Positions 16,515 to 25,881 of a DNA stretch of 33,724 nucleotides are shown here, piece after piece; within the stretch, counting starts at the first letter, position 1; the number at the start of each line of letters is the position of its first letter. Both the position numbers and the translations under genes were made by a program. Under the pieces are notes generated by a model. That model was not told the origin of the DNA. It did not search any database and was given only the letters and a program-made list of their open reading frames with translations. Location: positions 1-33,724 of the forward strand of contig JANQRV010000638.1 of the NCBI GenBank assembly GCA_028284395.1. Reading direction: 5' to 3'. This DNA is from Saprospiraceae bacterium. GTDB lineage: Bacteria; Bacteroidota; Bacteroidia; Chitinophagales; Saprospiraceae.

Positions 16515-16536
16515 CAGCAATCTTGTCTGTTGGCAG
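16507..16536 (+). repeat. Intercistronic hairpin between the two kinase genes
   Basis: CTGCCTAACAG and CTGTTGGCAG pair over ten bases with one bulged T, around a 9-base loop. The left arm includes the stop codon of kinase A. There is no T tract after it, so it looks like a processing, stability or partial-attenuation element rather than a full terminator; it could set the ratio of the two kinases. Confidence 0.5.
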
Positions 16537-16559
16537 AAGACGCTTAAGCAACAATAAAA

Positions 16560-18713
16560 ATGAGGTACTTCTGTGATATCAGATATTTAGCAGTATTTCT
16601 TCTGAGTACAGGTTGCTCATGGGGTCAACTTTCTTCTCATACTCATCATGGTGAGGAAGCTCTAATTTCCCCGCTATCTGCGGCGAACATTCAAGATTCT
16701 GTCGCGTACTACCACGGCTCCCGTTTGTCATTACAAAGAGCATTCGACCTATCCTACAGTATTGCCAACTACTTCGTCCATCAGGGAATGATCGATTCAG
16801 CCCTGATATTTTACGAGGAAAGTATCCTTTGGGCTACCCAAAGGGAAGATCGCCCAAGATTGGCAGATGCCATAAGAATAAAAGCCAATCTACTGATGGC
16901 CAAAAACCGGCCGATCGATGCGCTTGAATACTTTGTGAGAGCCGAAAAACTCTACCGAATATTGGAAGATCAAAGTATGATCGGTCATATCTACCTGGGT
17001 AAATCAAATTCTTACAGGGAGTTGGGTAATCTAGATTCTGCAGGCTTTTATGCGCAAAAAGCAATTGAAATCAAAAAGCAGTTGGAAGAGCATCCCGAGT
17101 TGACAGGGGCCTACACGCTTTTGGCCCTGATTCAATCAAATGCTGGCAATTACGAAGCTGCTTTTAAAAATGGATATAAAGCATTAGAAAATGCGGAAAA
17201 GTTCAAAGATACATTCCAAATCATTCATACCTCGAAGAATCTTAGCCGTTATTTGACCCAGTACGGTTCTTTACAGAGAGCGGAGAAATTGGCAAAGCAA
17301 GCACTTCTGTTGGCCGAGCATACGAACTTAGTCACTACCAAGGGGCAAATCTATGAAGCTCTCGGCAGAATCAAAGCCGCACAAGGAGAAAGGGTTGATG
17401 CCCTGAATTATTTTGAAGCCGCCTTGAAGCTTTATCAGATTAGAGATAAGAAAGCGCTTATTGCCAATATTAACCTTGCGATGGCAAAGGTCAAGATCCA
17501 GGAAGGACAATATGAGGTTGCAATGTCATACTTACAAACAACATTAAAGTTAAACGAAACAGCAAAATACGCCGTTGGCGAAATCGATGCAAAAAACGCA
17601 ATGGCCGAAATATTTATCAAGACTGGACAAAGTCAAAAGGCGATCCGCTTATTGAAGGCAACCAATGAGTTCGCCAGCCAAAGTCGACTCAGTCCTCAAC
17701 TGCAAGAGATTTACTATTTGTTGTCAAAAGCCTACGCTGCTCAACAGAACGACCAGTTGGCCTTTGAATACTACGACCGGTACAGTCTTTTGAAGGATTC
17801 CCTATTCAATCTTCGACAAACCAGAATTATCAGAGAAATGGAGGCCAAATACGAATCCGAAAAAAAAGAAAAAGACATTCTCCTCTTAAATGCAGAAGCT
17901 AAGCAAAGAGGCGCCAAATTTCAACAGCAGCAATTCTTAATCTACATCTTAATTTTTGCCGTTCTCTCTTTGATCGGTTTTGCTTTTTTCTTCTATTGGG
18001 GTTGGTCTAAGAATCAAATAATTGCCGCTCAAAACGAAGAATTACAACAACAAAAAATCAATGTATTACAACGAGAACAAGAGCTGGTTGTGCTCCAAGC
18101 TATGGTAGAAGGTCAAGTTTTGGAACGGAAAAGGATGGCCGCAGAACTGCAAGATGGACTTGGAGATTTGCTTTCCGGCACCAAGCTCCAATTCGATCAA
18201 ATTGGAAAGGGTGCTCTTTCTTCCAAGCACAAGCCAGCATACGAGAAGGGTCAACAATTACTGGATATTGCCTGCCAGGAGGTTAGAAAAATATCCTACA
18301 ATATGATGCCCGGAGCAATATCCAGGTTCGGGCTTGTGCCAGCACTAACCGATGCTTGTAAGGCCTTGGAAAAGTCACAAAACCTCAGTGTTATCCTACA
18401 AACAATAAATCTAGATGGCACATTTACGGAGCATCAGGCTATCAACATTTATCGAATTATCCAGGAGCTCCTCAATAACATTGCCAAACACGCGGATGCC
18501 ACCGATGTGATCGTACAATTGGCTAAACACGATTCGGTGATTCATCTTACTGTCGAAGATAATGGGAAGGGCTTCTCATCCGAAAAGCTCGCTACGAAGG
18601 AAGGGCTCGGCATCAGAAGTATCCGTACTCGAGTTGATTATTTGAATGGAACATTAGAATTCAATTCGATCCCTGGAAGAGCTACCACTTTTTATATAAC
18701 TTTCCCCGTCTAA
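16560..18713 (+). CDS. TPR sensor histidine kinase B: ATPase domain intact, acceptor His replaced by Gln
   Basis: 717 aa, a paralogue of the preceding kinase along its whole length. It has a signal peptide (YLAVFLLSTGCSWGQ), TPR units, a membrane segment (about 459-481), a coiled coil and HisKA_3 plus HATPase_c. The H-box reads KRMAAELQDGLGDLL: position 531, which should be the phospho-acceptor His, is Gln (codon CAA, 18150-18152), and no other His lies in that helix. The ATPase domain is complete: N-box LNNIAKHADA (Asn640), G1 DNGKG (667-671) and G2 GLG (682-684). It should bind ATP but cannot phosphorylate itself in the usual way, and is predicted to phosphorylate His525 of its partner. It starts 45 bp after kinase A. 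Confidence 0.92.
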   Translation: MRYFCDIRYLAVFLLSTGCSWGQLSSHTHHGEEALISPLSAANIQDSVAYYHGSRLSLQRAFDLSYSIANYFVHQGMIDSALIFYEESILWATQREDRPRLADAIRIKANLLMAKNRPIDALEYFVRAEKLYRILEDQSMIGHIYLGKSNSYRELGNLDSAGFYAQKAIEIKKQLEEHPELTGAYTLLALIQSNAGNYEAAFKNGYKALENAEKFKDTFQIIHTSKNLSRYLTQYGSLQRAEKLAKQALLLAEHTNLVTTKGQIYEALGRIKAAQGERVDALNYFEAALKLYQIRDKKALIANINLAMAKVKIQEGQYEVAMSYLQTTLKLNETAKYAVGEIDAKNAMAEIFIKTGQSQKAIRLLKATNEFASQSRLSPQLQEIYYLLSKAYAAQQNDQLAFEYYDRYSLLKDSLFNLRQTRIIREMEAKYESEKKEKDILLLNAEAKQRGAKFQQQQFLIYILIFAVLSLIGFAFFFYWGWSKNQIIAAQNEELQQQKINVLQREQELVVLQAMVEGQVLERKRMAAELQDGLGDLLSGTKLQFDQIGKGALSSKHKPAYEKGQQLLDIACQEVRKISYNMMPGAISRFGLVPALTDACKALEKSQNLSVILQTINLDGTFTEHQAINIYRIIQELLNNIAKHADATDVIVQLAKHDSVIHLTVEDNGKGFSSEKLATKEGLGIRSIRTRVDYLNGTLEFNSIPGRATTFYITFPV

Positions 18714-18745
18714 ACATTAAGAACTGTACATATAACCGTCAATGT

Positions 18746-19255
18746 ATGGAAATTGAATTGATTGCTGCCATTGCAGAAAACCATGTGATTGGCAACAAGG
18801 GAGAATTGCTCTGGCATATGCCCGCAGACCTTGCTTTCTTTCGTAACTACATCAAAAGTGATTGGCTCCTTACCGGTAGAAAATCCTATGAATCAGCACA
18901 GGGGAGTGATATCTTCGAAAACCGCAATGACGTCATCATTGTAACACGCAATAACAATTATACCAACCCAGAGGTATCCATCGCTCATTCAATACCGGAG
19001 GCAATTGAAACCGCCAAGAATATGGAATTGGATCGATTATTGGTCCTTGGCGGAGGGAAGGTCTATGCTCAAACAATCGACCTAGCCGACCGTTTGGTCC
19101 TGACTAAGATCCATCATTCCTTTGTTGGAGATGTATTTTTTCCCGAAATAGATCCAAAGAGATGGAAGGTTCAATCCACCACTTATTATTCGAAGGACCA
19201 CCAAAACCCCTTTGACTATAGTTTCTGGGTTTATGAAGCCCAAAAAGGTCTATAA
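18746..19255 (+). CDS. folA: Dihydrofolate reductase
   Basis: 169 aa, usual size. It reduces dihydrofolate to tetrahydrofolate with NADPH in the cytoplasm. Motifs are IAENHVIGNKGELLWHMPADLAFF with Trp23 and catalytic Asp28, LLTGRKSYES for cofactor binding, VIIVTRNNNY, and VLGGGKVYAQ, the second NADPH glycine loop. FFPEIDPKRWK near the C-terminus is also typical. It lies 32 bp after kinase B in the same direction and may be co-transcribed with it, though a functional link is not evident. Confidence 0.96.
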   Translation: MEIELIAAIAENHVIGNKGELLWHMPADLAFFRNYIKSDWLLTGRKSYESAQGSDIFENRNDVIIVTRNNNYTNPEVSIAHSIPEAIETAKNMELDRLLVLGGGKVYAQTIDLADRLVLTKIHHSFVGDVFFPEIDPKRWKVQSTTYYSKDHQNPFDYSFWVYEAQKGL

Positions 19256-19634
19256 GGTAGAAGTCATCGTTTCTGATCCATCTAAACTCTACATCTAATT
19301 TAGAAAAAGGAACGGCAAAACTAATAAAACCGCGTCTTTCCAGCATTTGCCAATTTACCCCTAGGAAACCTTCGTTATGATTATTCGTTCAAGCACCTAA
19401 AAGGTAGCTCTAAACCCAAGTCGCATCCTTTAGATTAAGGAGGAAATCAATTAATCTAACACTGTGTTTTAGACTAATTGATTATATTGCATCAAGTGAC
19501 AACCAGAACAAACGCTACAAATTCAAAAACACAGTTTCCCGACATCATCAACATTTAGAAGGATATTGTATAACCCTTAGCCGCTTATATAGTTGAAGTT
19601 CGTAGTAAAATACCAAAAGAGTCCACTGATAAAG
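19256..19634. other. Intergenic region, 379 bp, upstream of the TPR-7TM-PAS kinase
   Basis: No gene is supported. The main structure is the long inverted repeat at 19445-19483, followed directly by TATATTG (19483-19489), which resembles a -7 element without matching it fully. The first 100 bases follow folA and show no clear terminator. Confidence 0.45.
19445..19483. repeat. Long inverted repeat, putative operator or RNA hairpin
   Basis: Arms AATCAATTAATCTAA (19445-19459) and TTAGACTAATTGATT (19469-19483) match at 14 of 15 positions around a 9-base centre CACTGTGTT, which can itself extend the pairing (AACAC with GTGTT) if two bases bulge. The right arm abuts a -7-like TATATTG. There is no T tract, so a terminator is unlikely. 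Confidence 0.55.
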
Positions 19635-22600
19635 ATGAGGAATAAAAGCTATTCAACTATTTCTTCATTTCTACTTTTTTTCATCTCTCATTTTTGTACC
19701 CAAGCACAAAACAGTTCTCCCGTTCTTCCGCTGCAAATTCAGAAACTTGAGAATACCTTGAAAAAAGATTTGCCTGGGACTGAGCGAATGCGGGTTTACA
19801 GAGATCTGGCGGATGAGTACTTTTTCATCAATGCGGAAGCCTCTAAGTCATATGCTACTAAAGCACTGGAGTACGCCCTGTCGGAAAAGGATGAAGCCAT
19901 TCAGTTAGAAATGTATTGCCTTCTCGGTAAGACCCAGGTGATCACCGGCCATTATATGGATGGCATCATTAGTTTGGATAGGGCTAAGGAACTTGCCCTC
20001 CCGAAAAGAGATACTCAACTCATCCATATCCATAATGGTCTGGGCATCGCCTATCAGTATTTTGGAGAGTATGACCGGGCTGTTACTGAATTCTCTAATG
20101 CCATCAACTATGCCAATCAGTTGGGACTCCCCCATCGAGCGCTTTATCCCAAGGGAAATCTATCTGATCTTTTCCGTCAAAGAGGGGAGAATGAGACAGC
20201 GCTGGATTACATGCGAGAATCCCTGGCACTGGCCCTTGCATCGGATGAGAAACGACCACTGGCGTACGTCTACAAAGACCTTTCATTTCACTACATCAAT
20301 CTGGGCAAAATCGACTCAGCCAAAGTCCTTGTTGAAGAAGCCATTCGGCTTTCCAACAAGAAATTCCCCTACATAGCTGCTGACGCTTATGTCAACCTTA
20401 GCATCATCAACCGGACTGAAAAGGATTACAACCTGGCCCTGGAACATGGGAAAAAAGCCAGTTCTCTGGCTCGCCAGGTGAATACTGCCAAATTCATAAC
20501 CCGTGCCGAACAGGCTATTACTGACGTCCTTCTTGAAACCAACCGCTTTGAAGAAGCACTCTCAAATGCCGAAAAGAACCTGGAATTTGTCCTTACCAAT
20601 AACCTGACCGACGAAACTCAAAATGCATATTTTCTTTTGGAGCGCATCTATGCAAAAATGGGTGATTATCCTAAAGCATATGAAATAAAAACGATCATTG
20701 ATTCGCTGAAACTCGTGGCATTCAATCGGGATCGTGCTAAACGGACGAGAATCGCCGAATATTTACTAAAAACCAAACAAAAGGAGGAAGAAAACAAGTT
20801 TCTAAAGGAACAAATTGATGTCGGCGAACAACTTCTAAGGCAAAGCAAGACCTTTAACATGGCCATGGGCATCTTATGTCTTATTGCTATTCTTTCGCTT
20901 TATTACTTTTTCCGACAAGGCAATTTCAGGGACCCAAAGCTGACCGGTGACTTTGTAATCAATGAAGAGGAATCCAGAATACAGTTCATAAAACAACTTT
21001 CGTTTATCGGTTCCTTTCTTTTGATGTTCCAGATCCTGCATTTCTATTTTGGAGGTAACTACGTTAGCGCTTACATCACTGCTGGTTCTTTAATTGTACT
21101 CATTGTCAATTACTACCTGGCAACAAAGCGGAAAGTTAAAATGGTATTCTGGTTGGGCATTTGCACTTTTTATCCGGTAATCATATTCGGTTCACTTTAT
21201 CTGGGTCGGGTTTACAGCATTTCACTGGCTTTAATTGCAGCATTTTTAGTGTTTTCCTATTTGACAACCCGGCCCTACCAACAGGTTATTAATATTATAC
21301 TAGGAATCAGTTCGTGGTTATTCTACCAATATCATCTAAATTATGGGGCTATCGATCCGACCAAAAATGTCTATGGTTTAGAATTTACGGTTGGGATGGT
21401 GAGTCTAACCATCATCATTGCTACTGTCATTTACTTCAGTAAAAACATATTGGATTTTAAGACAAAGCTTTGGAAAAGCAATCAATTCCTTACTCAAATT
21501 GCCAATATTAACCCCCACTTCATTTTTGCGAAAGATGTAAAACGCAAATTCACCTTTGTCAATAAGGCCATGGCAGATGCCTATGGCATGTCTCCCGAAC
21601 AGATGATTGGTAAACGAGATGAAGAAATCCACCCTTTTTTCACTGAAGATCTTCACTTTGTAGAGGATGATATTGAAATCCTTGATACCGGCAAGGTCAA
21701 GCAACATTCGGAAGAAAAGATCCTGGACAGTAACAATCGCGAAAAATGGCTAACCACCATCAAAAAGCCGATTCTGAGTGATGAAGAGAAAATTATCGGG
21801 TTGCTGGGAGTAGCGACCGATATCACCGAAGTAAAACGTCAAAGGGAAGTAATTTTCCAACAATTACAAGACTTGAATAACAAAAACCGCGAGTTGGAAA
21901 AATACATCGAATCGAACATGGAATTAGAAAACTTCGCCTACATCGCTTCGCACGATCTCAGAGCACCAATTAGAACGATCATTAGTTTTGGTCAACTCCT
22001 GAAGAGGAGTCTACAAGACAAACTCATTGAACAGGAAAAGGATTATCTGGATTTTATCATGTCAGCATCGCTGAATATGAACCAATTGATCAATGATTTG
22101 CTAACTTACTCAAGGGTAAATAACTCAAAACTAAATATCGAGCCCGTAGATCTGCCGGCTCTACTCGAGCAGATTATGGAAGAAATGCATACCTCCATCA
22201 AGGATCGTTTTGCGATCATAACCTTGCACAATCTACCACCGAAGATTTACGGAGACCACACCAAACTTAAGCAGCTCTTCCAAAACCTCATTGGTAATTC
22301 CTTGAAGTTCTCTAAAACTACTATGAGGCCCAAAATTGAGATCCATGCAACGGAAAAATCTAAGCGATGGCATTTTATGATCAAAGATAATGGGATTGGT
22401 ATCAACAAGGAGTTTTATGACCGGATCTTTCTACTTTTCCAACGACTTCATAGTCAAGATAAGATTGAAGGAACGGGAATCGGTTTAGCACTCTGTAAAA
22501 AAATAACGGAACAGCATCAGGGGCAGATCTGGGTGGAATCTCGGGAAGGAATTGGAACCACTTTTCATTTTACTATCAGCAAAAAATTGACACCTACTCA

Positions 22601-22646
22601 GGTCATAACTGTCGAACCGCTCAAAGTCCAGGAGTCAAAATTGTAG
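19635..22646 (+). CDS. Orphan hybrid-sensor-type histidine kinase: TPR, 7TM, PAS, HisKA, HATPase_c
   Basis: 1003 aa from ATG 19635; a TTG 14 codons upstream is rejected because the ATG begins a good signal peptide (MRNKSYSTISSFLLFFISHF). Order of parts: periplasmic TPR units (about 30-370), a first membrane segment (about 410-430), six more membrane segments (about 450-610), a PAS domain (FIFAKDVKRKFTFVNKAMADAYG to LLGVATDITEVK), a coiled coil, HisKA with His773 in ASHDLRAPIRTI, then HATPase_c with N-box NLIGNSLKFSK, G1 DNGIGI and G2 GTGIGLALCKK. All catalytic motifs are intact. No receiver domain is attached and no response regulator is adjacent, so its partner is unknown. The 3' end overlaps the convergent esterase gene by 12 bp. 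Confidence 0.92.
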   Translation: MRNKSYSTISSFLLFFISHFCTQAQNSSPVLPLQIQKLENTLKKDLPGTERMRVYRDLADEYFFINAEASKSYATKALEYALSEKDEAIQLEMYCLLGKTQVITGHYMDGIISLDRAKELALPKRDTQLIHIHNGLGIAYQYFGEYDRAVTEFSNAINYANQLGLPHRALYPKGNLSDLFRQRGENETALDYMRESLALALASDEKRPLAYVYKDLSFHYINLGKIDSAKVLVEEAIRLSNKKFPYIAADAYVNLSIINRTEKDYNLALEHGKKASSLARQVNTAKFITRAEQAITDVLLETNRFEEALSNAEKNLEFVLTNNLTDETQNAYFLLERIYAKMGDYPKAYEIKTIIDSLKLVAFNRDRAKRTRIAEYLLKTKQKEEENKFLKEQIDVGEQLLRQSKTFNMAMGILCLIAILSLYYFFRQGNFRDPKLTGDFVINEEESRIQFIKQLSFIGSFLLMFQILHFYFGGNYVSAYITAGSLIVLIVNYYLATKRKVKMVFWLGICTFYPVIIFGSLYLGRVYSISLALIAAFLVFSYLTTRPYQQVINIILGISSWLFYQYHLNYGAIDPTKNVYGLEFTVGMVSLTIIIATVIYFSKNILDFKTKLWKSNQFLTQIANINPHFIFAKDVKRKFTFVNKAMADAYGMSPEQMIGKRDEEIHPFFTEDLHFVEDDIEILDTGKVKQHSEEKILDSNNREKWLTTIKKPILSDEEKIIGLLGVATDITEVKRQREVIFQQLQDLNNKNRELEKYIESNMELENFAYIASHDLRAPIRTIISFGQLLKRSLQDKLIEQEKDYLDFIMSASLNMNQLINDLLTYSRVNNSKLNIEPVDLPALLEQIMEEMHTSIKDRFAIITLHNLPPKIYGDHTKLKQLFQNLIGNSLKFSKTTMRPKIEIHATEKSKRWHFMIKDNGIGINKEFYDRIFLLFQRLHSQDKIEGTGIGLALCKKITEQHQGQIWVESREGIGTTFHFTISKKLTPTQVITVEPLKVQESKL

Positions 22647-23567
22647 GGAAGCGCTGATTTCTTCGTGCGCAAGGATCGCTTGTTTTGTGATTCTAGGCAT
22701 GCAGAAAAAACCATGGATCATCCCTTTGTATTCCTTGAATCGAACGGGCACACCAGCCTCTCTCAATTTCAAAGCATATGCTTTACCCTCATCTTTTAAT
22801 GGATCGTATTCTGCTGTCAGCACAAAGGCGGGTGGTAAACCGCTTAGGTCTTCCGCCAACAAAGGCGACATATATGGGTCGTGAATGTCTTCTTCCCGGC
22901 TCTTATAATGATTCAAAAACCAGATCATCATTTCCTTGGTAAGCAAATACCCTTCACGAAGCTGGTCAATGGAAGGATGACATAGCCGGGCATCCGTCGA
23001 CGGATAAATCAGCACCTGATGACCGATCTTCGGCCCCCTCTCTTCCCTTGCCATCAAACAGACCGTTGTGGCTAAGTTACCTCCCGCGCTATCGCCCATC
23101 ACCGTCAAACGAGAAGCATCAGCACCTAAAACTCCTGCGTTTTCCACGGCCCATAACATAGCATCATAACAGTCCATCAATGGCCCCGGGAATTTGTGTT
23201 CGGGAGCCAACCGATAATCGACTGACACGACTACTGACTGATTTACAGATGCAATACGGCGACAGACCCGGTCATAAAATGATACGGTCCGGGTCACAAA
23301 CCCTCCGCCGTGAAAAAACACTATCAAAGGCAGATCTGCTTTTTCTACTGGGCGGAAGATCCGGACTTTTATCGCTTCACCATCCCGCATCGACACTGCT
23401 TCTTCCCAAATTTTAAACATTTTTATCGGAGGGAAGTCAATCAGATCCATGGAAGAAGCTTCTTCCTTATCATGAATTTTCCTCAGTTCTTCAGGAGTAA
23501 TCTTCCCGTAAACAGTTTTTGTGAAATATTTGAGATACAGAAGTAACAAGCGAATTCTCAAGGGCAT
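22635..23567 (-). CDS. Alpha/beta hydrolase, HSL (acetyl-esterase) family
   Basis: 310 aa. The hormone-sensitive-lipase-type signatures are all present: HGGGF for the oxyanion hole, SVDYRLAPEHKFPG, nucleophile Ser160 in GDSAGG, the acid Asp in LTAEYDPLKDEG and His in GMIHGFF. The substrate is probably a short acyl ester or acetylated sugar. It starts 11 bp after the GH92 gene, so the two are likely co-transcribed, and an esterase could remove acetyl groups that block a mannan-degrading enzyme. No strong signal peptide is visible; an N-terminal hydrophobic stretch (RIRLLLLYLKYF) may contact the membrane. Its tail overlaps the kinase gene on the opposite strand. Confidence 0.92.
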   Translation of the reverse strand: MPLRIRLLLLYLKYFTKTVYGKITPEELRKIHDKEEASSMDLIDFPPIKMFKIWEEAVSMRDGEAIKVRIFRPVEKADLPLIVFFHGGGFVTRTVSFYDRVCRRIASVNQSVVVSVDYRLAPEHKFPGPLMDCYDAMLWAVENAGVLGADASRLTVMGDSAGGNLATTVCLMAREERGPKIGHQVLIYPSTDARLCHPSIDQLREGYLLTKEMMIWFLNHYKSREEDIHDPYMSPLLAEDLSGLPPAFVLTAEYDPLKDEGKAYALKLREAGVPVRFKEYKGMIHGFFCMPRITKQAILAHEEISASLQF

Positions 23568-23578
23568 GTTGATCTATT

Positions 23579-25834
23579 TTATTTGGCCAGAATGAACTCT
23601 AATTCTCCTCCTTTCACCAGTTCATTGTGGTCAATAAAGAAGGGCTTCAAGCGTTTTCCTTTCCAATTCATTCGATCAATGATGAAATTTTCAGGGCCAT
23701 TATTACGGGCGCTTATAGCCAAAAAATCGCCCGGATAATACTTCTTATCCAGGTAGATAACAATCCGGTCAAACACCGGACTGGTCAATGTATAAAAAGT
23801 ATTTCCCGGGCAATCCGGATATAGTCCCATCATACTGAATAACAACCAAGCGGATAGTGTGCCGGTATCGTCATTTCCAGGAATTCCACCTGGGCTATCC
23901 GTAAAATGTTTGCGAATCAATTGGCGGACCGTACGCTGTGTTCTCCATTCCTCACCATCGACATAATTGAATAAAAATGGATAAGTAATGTCTGGTTCAT
24001 TGGCCATATCATAATTATTGCTATCGAAACAAGTTTGAAGTGCTTCCACAAAACGGTCTCCACCACCCATCAAACCAATCAATCCCTTAATGTCATGTGG
24101 TACATAGAATCGATATTGCCAGGCATTACCTTCCACATAACCGATCACCGGTTCAAAATTTTTACCCGCCTCTGGATCAAATGGCTCCAACCAAGAGCCA
24201 TCTGGCATCCGCGGCCTTAACATACCTGTCGAATCATCAAAATAATTGCGATAAGACAAAGAGCGATTGCCAAAATGAAAGTAGTCTTCGTCTTTGCCCA
24301 GGGCTTTAGCTAACTGCGATAAATTCCAATCAGAAATATTGTATTCAAGTGTAGTAGAAACCGTCCCCCAAATACTATCCTTGGTAAACTCGGGTATCCA
24401 GCCCAAACGATCGTAGAATGCCAAACCCGGCCTCAATTTATTATTTTCCCTTAACGTTGCCGCCTTTCGAGCTCCTTCATAAGCCGTCTCTACATCGAAA
24501 TCGGTAAGTCCTCTAAGATAAGAATCGGCAATTACAGGAGTAGCGGGATCTCCAACCATAACGTTGGTTTCCATCCCAAGCAATTCCCATTTTGGCAACC
24601 AGCCACTTTCTTTATACATATTCACCATAGACCGCAACATATCCGTCTGTAGGTCCGGATATACTAAAGACAAGAAAGGATGGACGTTCCGGTAGGTATC
24701 CCAAAGAGAAAAAACGCTGTAACGGTTTGTCCCACCGGTATTACGAATGCCATTGCCCTCCATGATTGGATAATCACCATTAATGTCCTGGATGATGTTG
24801 GGATGCATTAACAGGTGATATAGTGCTGTGTAGAAAATTGTTTTATCTTCCCGGGTCCCACCTTCTACCTGGATCCGCTTCAACATATCGTTCCAGCTGA
24901 CCTCGGCGCTAGTGCGGGTTTCATCAAAGTCAAAACCCGGTTGTTCCAAATTTAGATTTAGGCGAGCATTTTCAATACTGACATAAGAAACTCCGACCTT
25001 CACTTCGATGGTCTCGGATACTGCCAAATCATAACTAAAATAAGCGCCAATGTTATCTCCCGCCAACTCTTGTCGATAATCGGGATATGGTTTGTACGTA
25101 TTGTTATAAGATATCCAATCTGCTTCAACACCGCGGTATTCCGGCATTTTTTTCCACGCTCCGGCCCGATTCGGAGCTTTGCTCACTCGCATCACAAAGT
25201 AGACAGGCCTGACATCCTCAGGGTTATAACAAAAGGTGCCGATCATTTTGTATCCTTCAATTTCCGTATCGGAAATAATCTTAAGCGCTGCGCCACTCTC
25301 ATTGGTTAATCCCAAGCCGAGATTAAGTAAGATATTGGCTTGGCCTTTAGGAAAGGTATATCTGCTAATGCCGGTACGCAAGGTCGCGGATAACTCAACC
25401 TTGGTATCGTATCGATATAAATTATGGGTATAATATCCCGGAGTTGCTCGCTCATTGGAATAGGTAGAGCCATATTTTTCTGCGTCAAACTCCAGGGTTC
25501 CCGTGGTAGGCATCAACAGAATACTTCCCAATTCCGGGCAGCCAACACCACTTAGGTTCACATGAGAATAACCGGTGAGAAAACTGTTTTCGAAAACGTA
25601 AGGTCTGCTGTGCCATTCACTATCTTTTTCATAAACATTGCCCTTTCCTTTTTTGTAGGCCACATTGAATGGCACGACGGAAACCATACCATTCGGCATT
25701 ACTGGACCGGGATGTGTAGCCCCGTAATTTGAAGTACCGATGAATGGATTCACATAATCAGTTAACTTCTGTGCATTCGAATGCAAAACCCCGATTAGGC
25801 AAAAGGTCAATAGGTAGTAGGAAGCAGTTTTCAT
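23579..25834 (-). CDS. GH92 family alpha-mannosidase, secreted
   Basis: 751 aa with a signal peptide (SYYLLTFCLIGVLHSNAQ). The mature start LTDYVNPFIGTSNYGATHPGPVMPNGMVS is the typical GH92 opening; these calcium-dependent exo-enzymes remove alpha-linked mannose from N-glycans or mannans. Catalytic regions are recognisable: Glu568 in GYVEGNAWQ, matching the family general acid, and Asp655/Asp656 in GNDDTGTLSAW, matching the base/water-activating region. KWELLGMETNVMVGDPATPV is also diagnostic. Linkage specificity (1,2, 1,3 or other) cannot be read by eye. It probably acts in the periplasm. It lies between a 71-aa gene upstream and an esterase gene downstream; no SusC/SusD pair is nearby, so it is not in a classic utilisation locus. 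Confidence 0.95.
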   Translation of the reverse strand: MKTASYYLLTFCLIGVLHSNAQKLTDYVNPFIGTSNYGATHPGPVMPNGMVSVVPFNVAYKKGKGNVYEKDSEWHSRPYVFENSFLTGYSHVNLSGVGCPELGSILLMPTTGTLEFDAEKYGSTYSNERATPGYYTHNLYRYDTKVELSATLRTGISRYTFPKGQANILLNLGLGLTNESGAALKIISDTEIEGYKMIGTFCYNPEDVRPVYFVMRVSKAPNRAGAWKKMPEYRGVEADWISYNNTYKPYPDYRQELAGDNIGAYFSYDLAVSETIEVKVGVSYVSIENARLNLNLEQPGFDFDETRTSAEVSWNDMLKRIQVEGGTREDKTIFYTALYHLLMHPNIIQDINGDYPIMEGNGIRNTGGTNRYSVFSLWDTYRNVHPFLSLVYPDLQTDMLRSMVNMYKESGWLPKWELLGMETNVMVGDPATPVIADSYLRGLTDFDVETAYEGARKAATLRENNKLRPGLAFYDRLGWIPEFTKDSIWGTVSTTLEYNISDWNLSQLAKALGKDEDYFHFGNRSLSYRNYFDDSTGMLRPRMPDGSWLEPFDPEAGKNFEPVIGYVEGNAWQYRFYVPHDIKGLIGLMGGGDRFVEALQTCFDSNNYDMANEPDITYPFLFNYVDGEEWRTQRTVRQLIRKHFTDSPGGIPGNDDTGTLSAWLLFSMMGLYPDCPGNTFYTLTSPVFDRIVIYLDKKYYPGDFLAISARNNGPENFIIDRMNWKGKRLKPFFIDHNELVKGGELEFILAK

Positions 25835-25881
25835 GATGTGGAATTCCGTTTTGATTGTCCGGCTAATTTAGAAGATTTATC

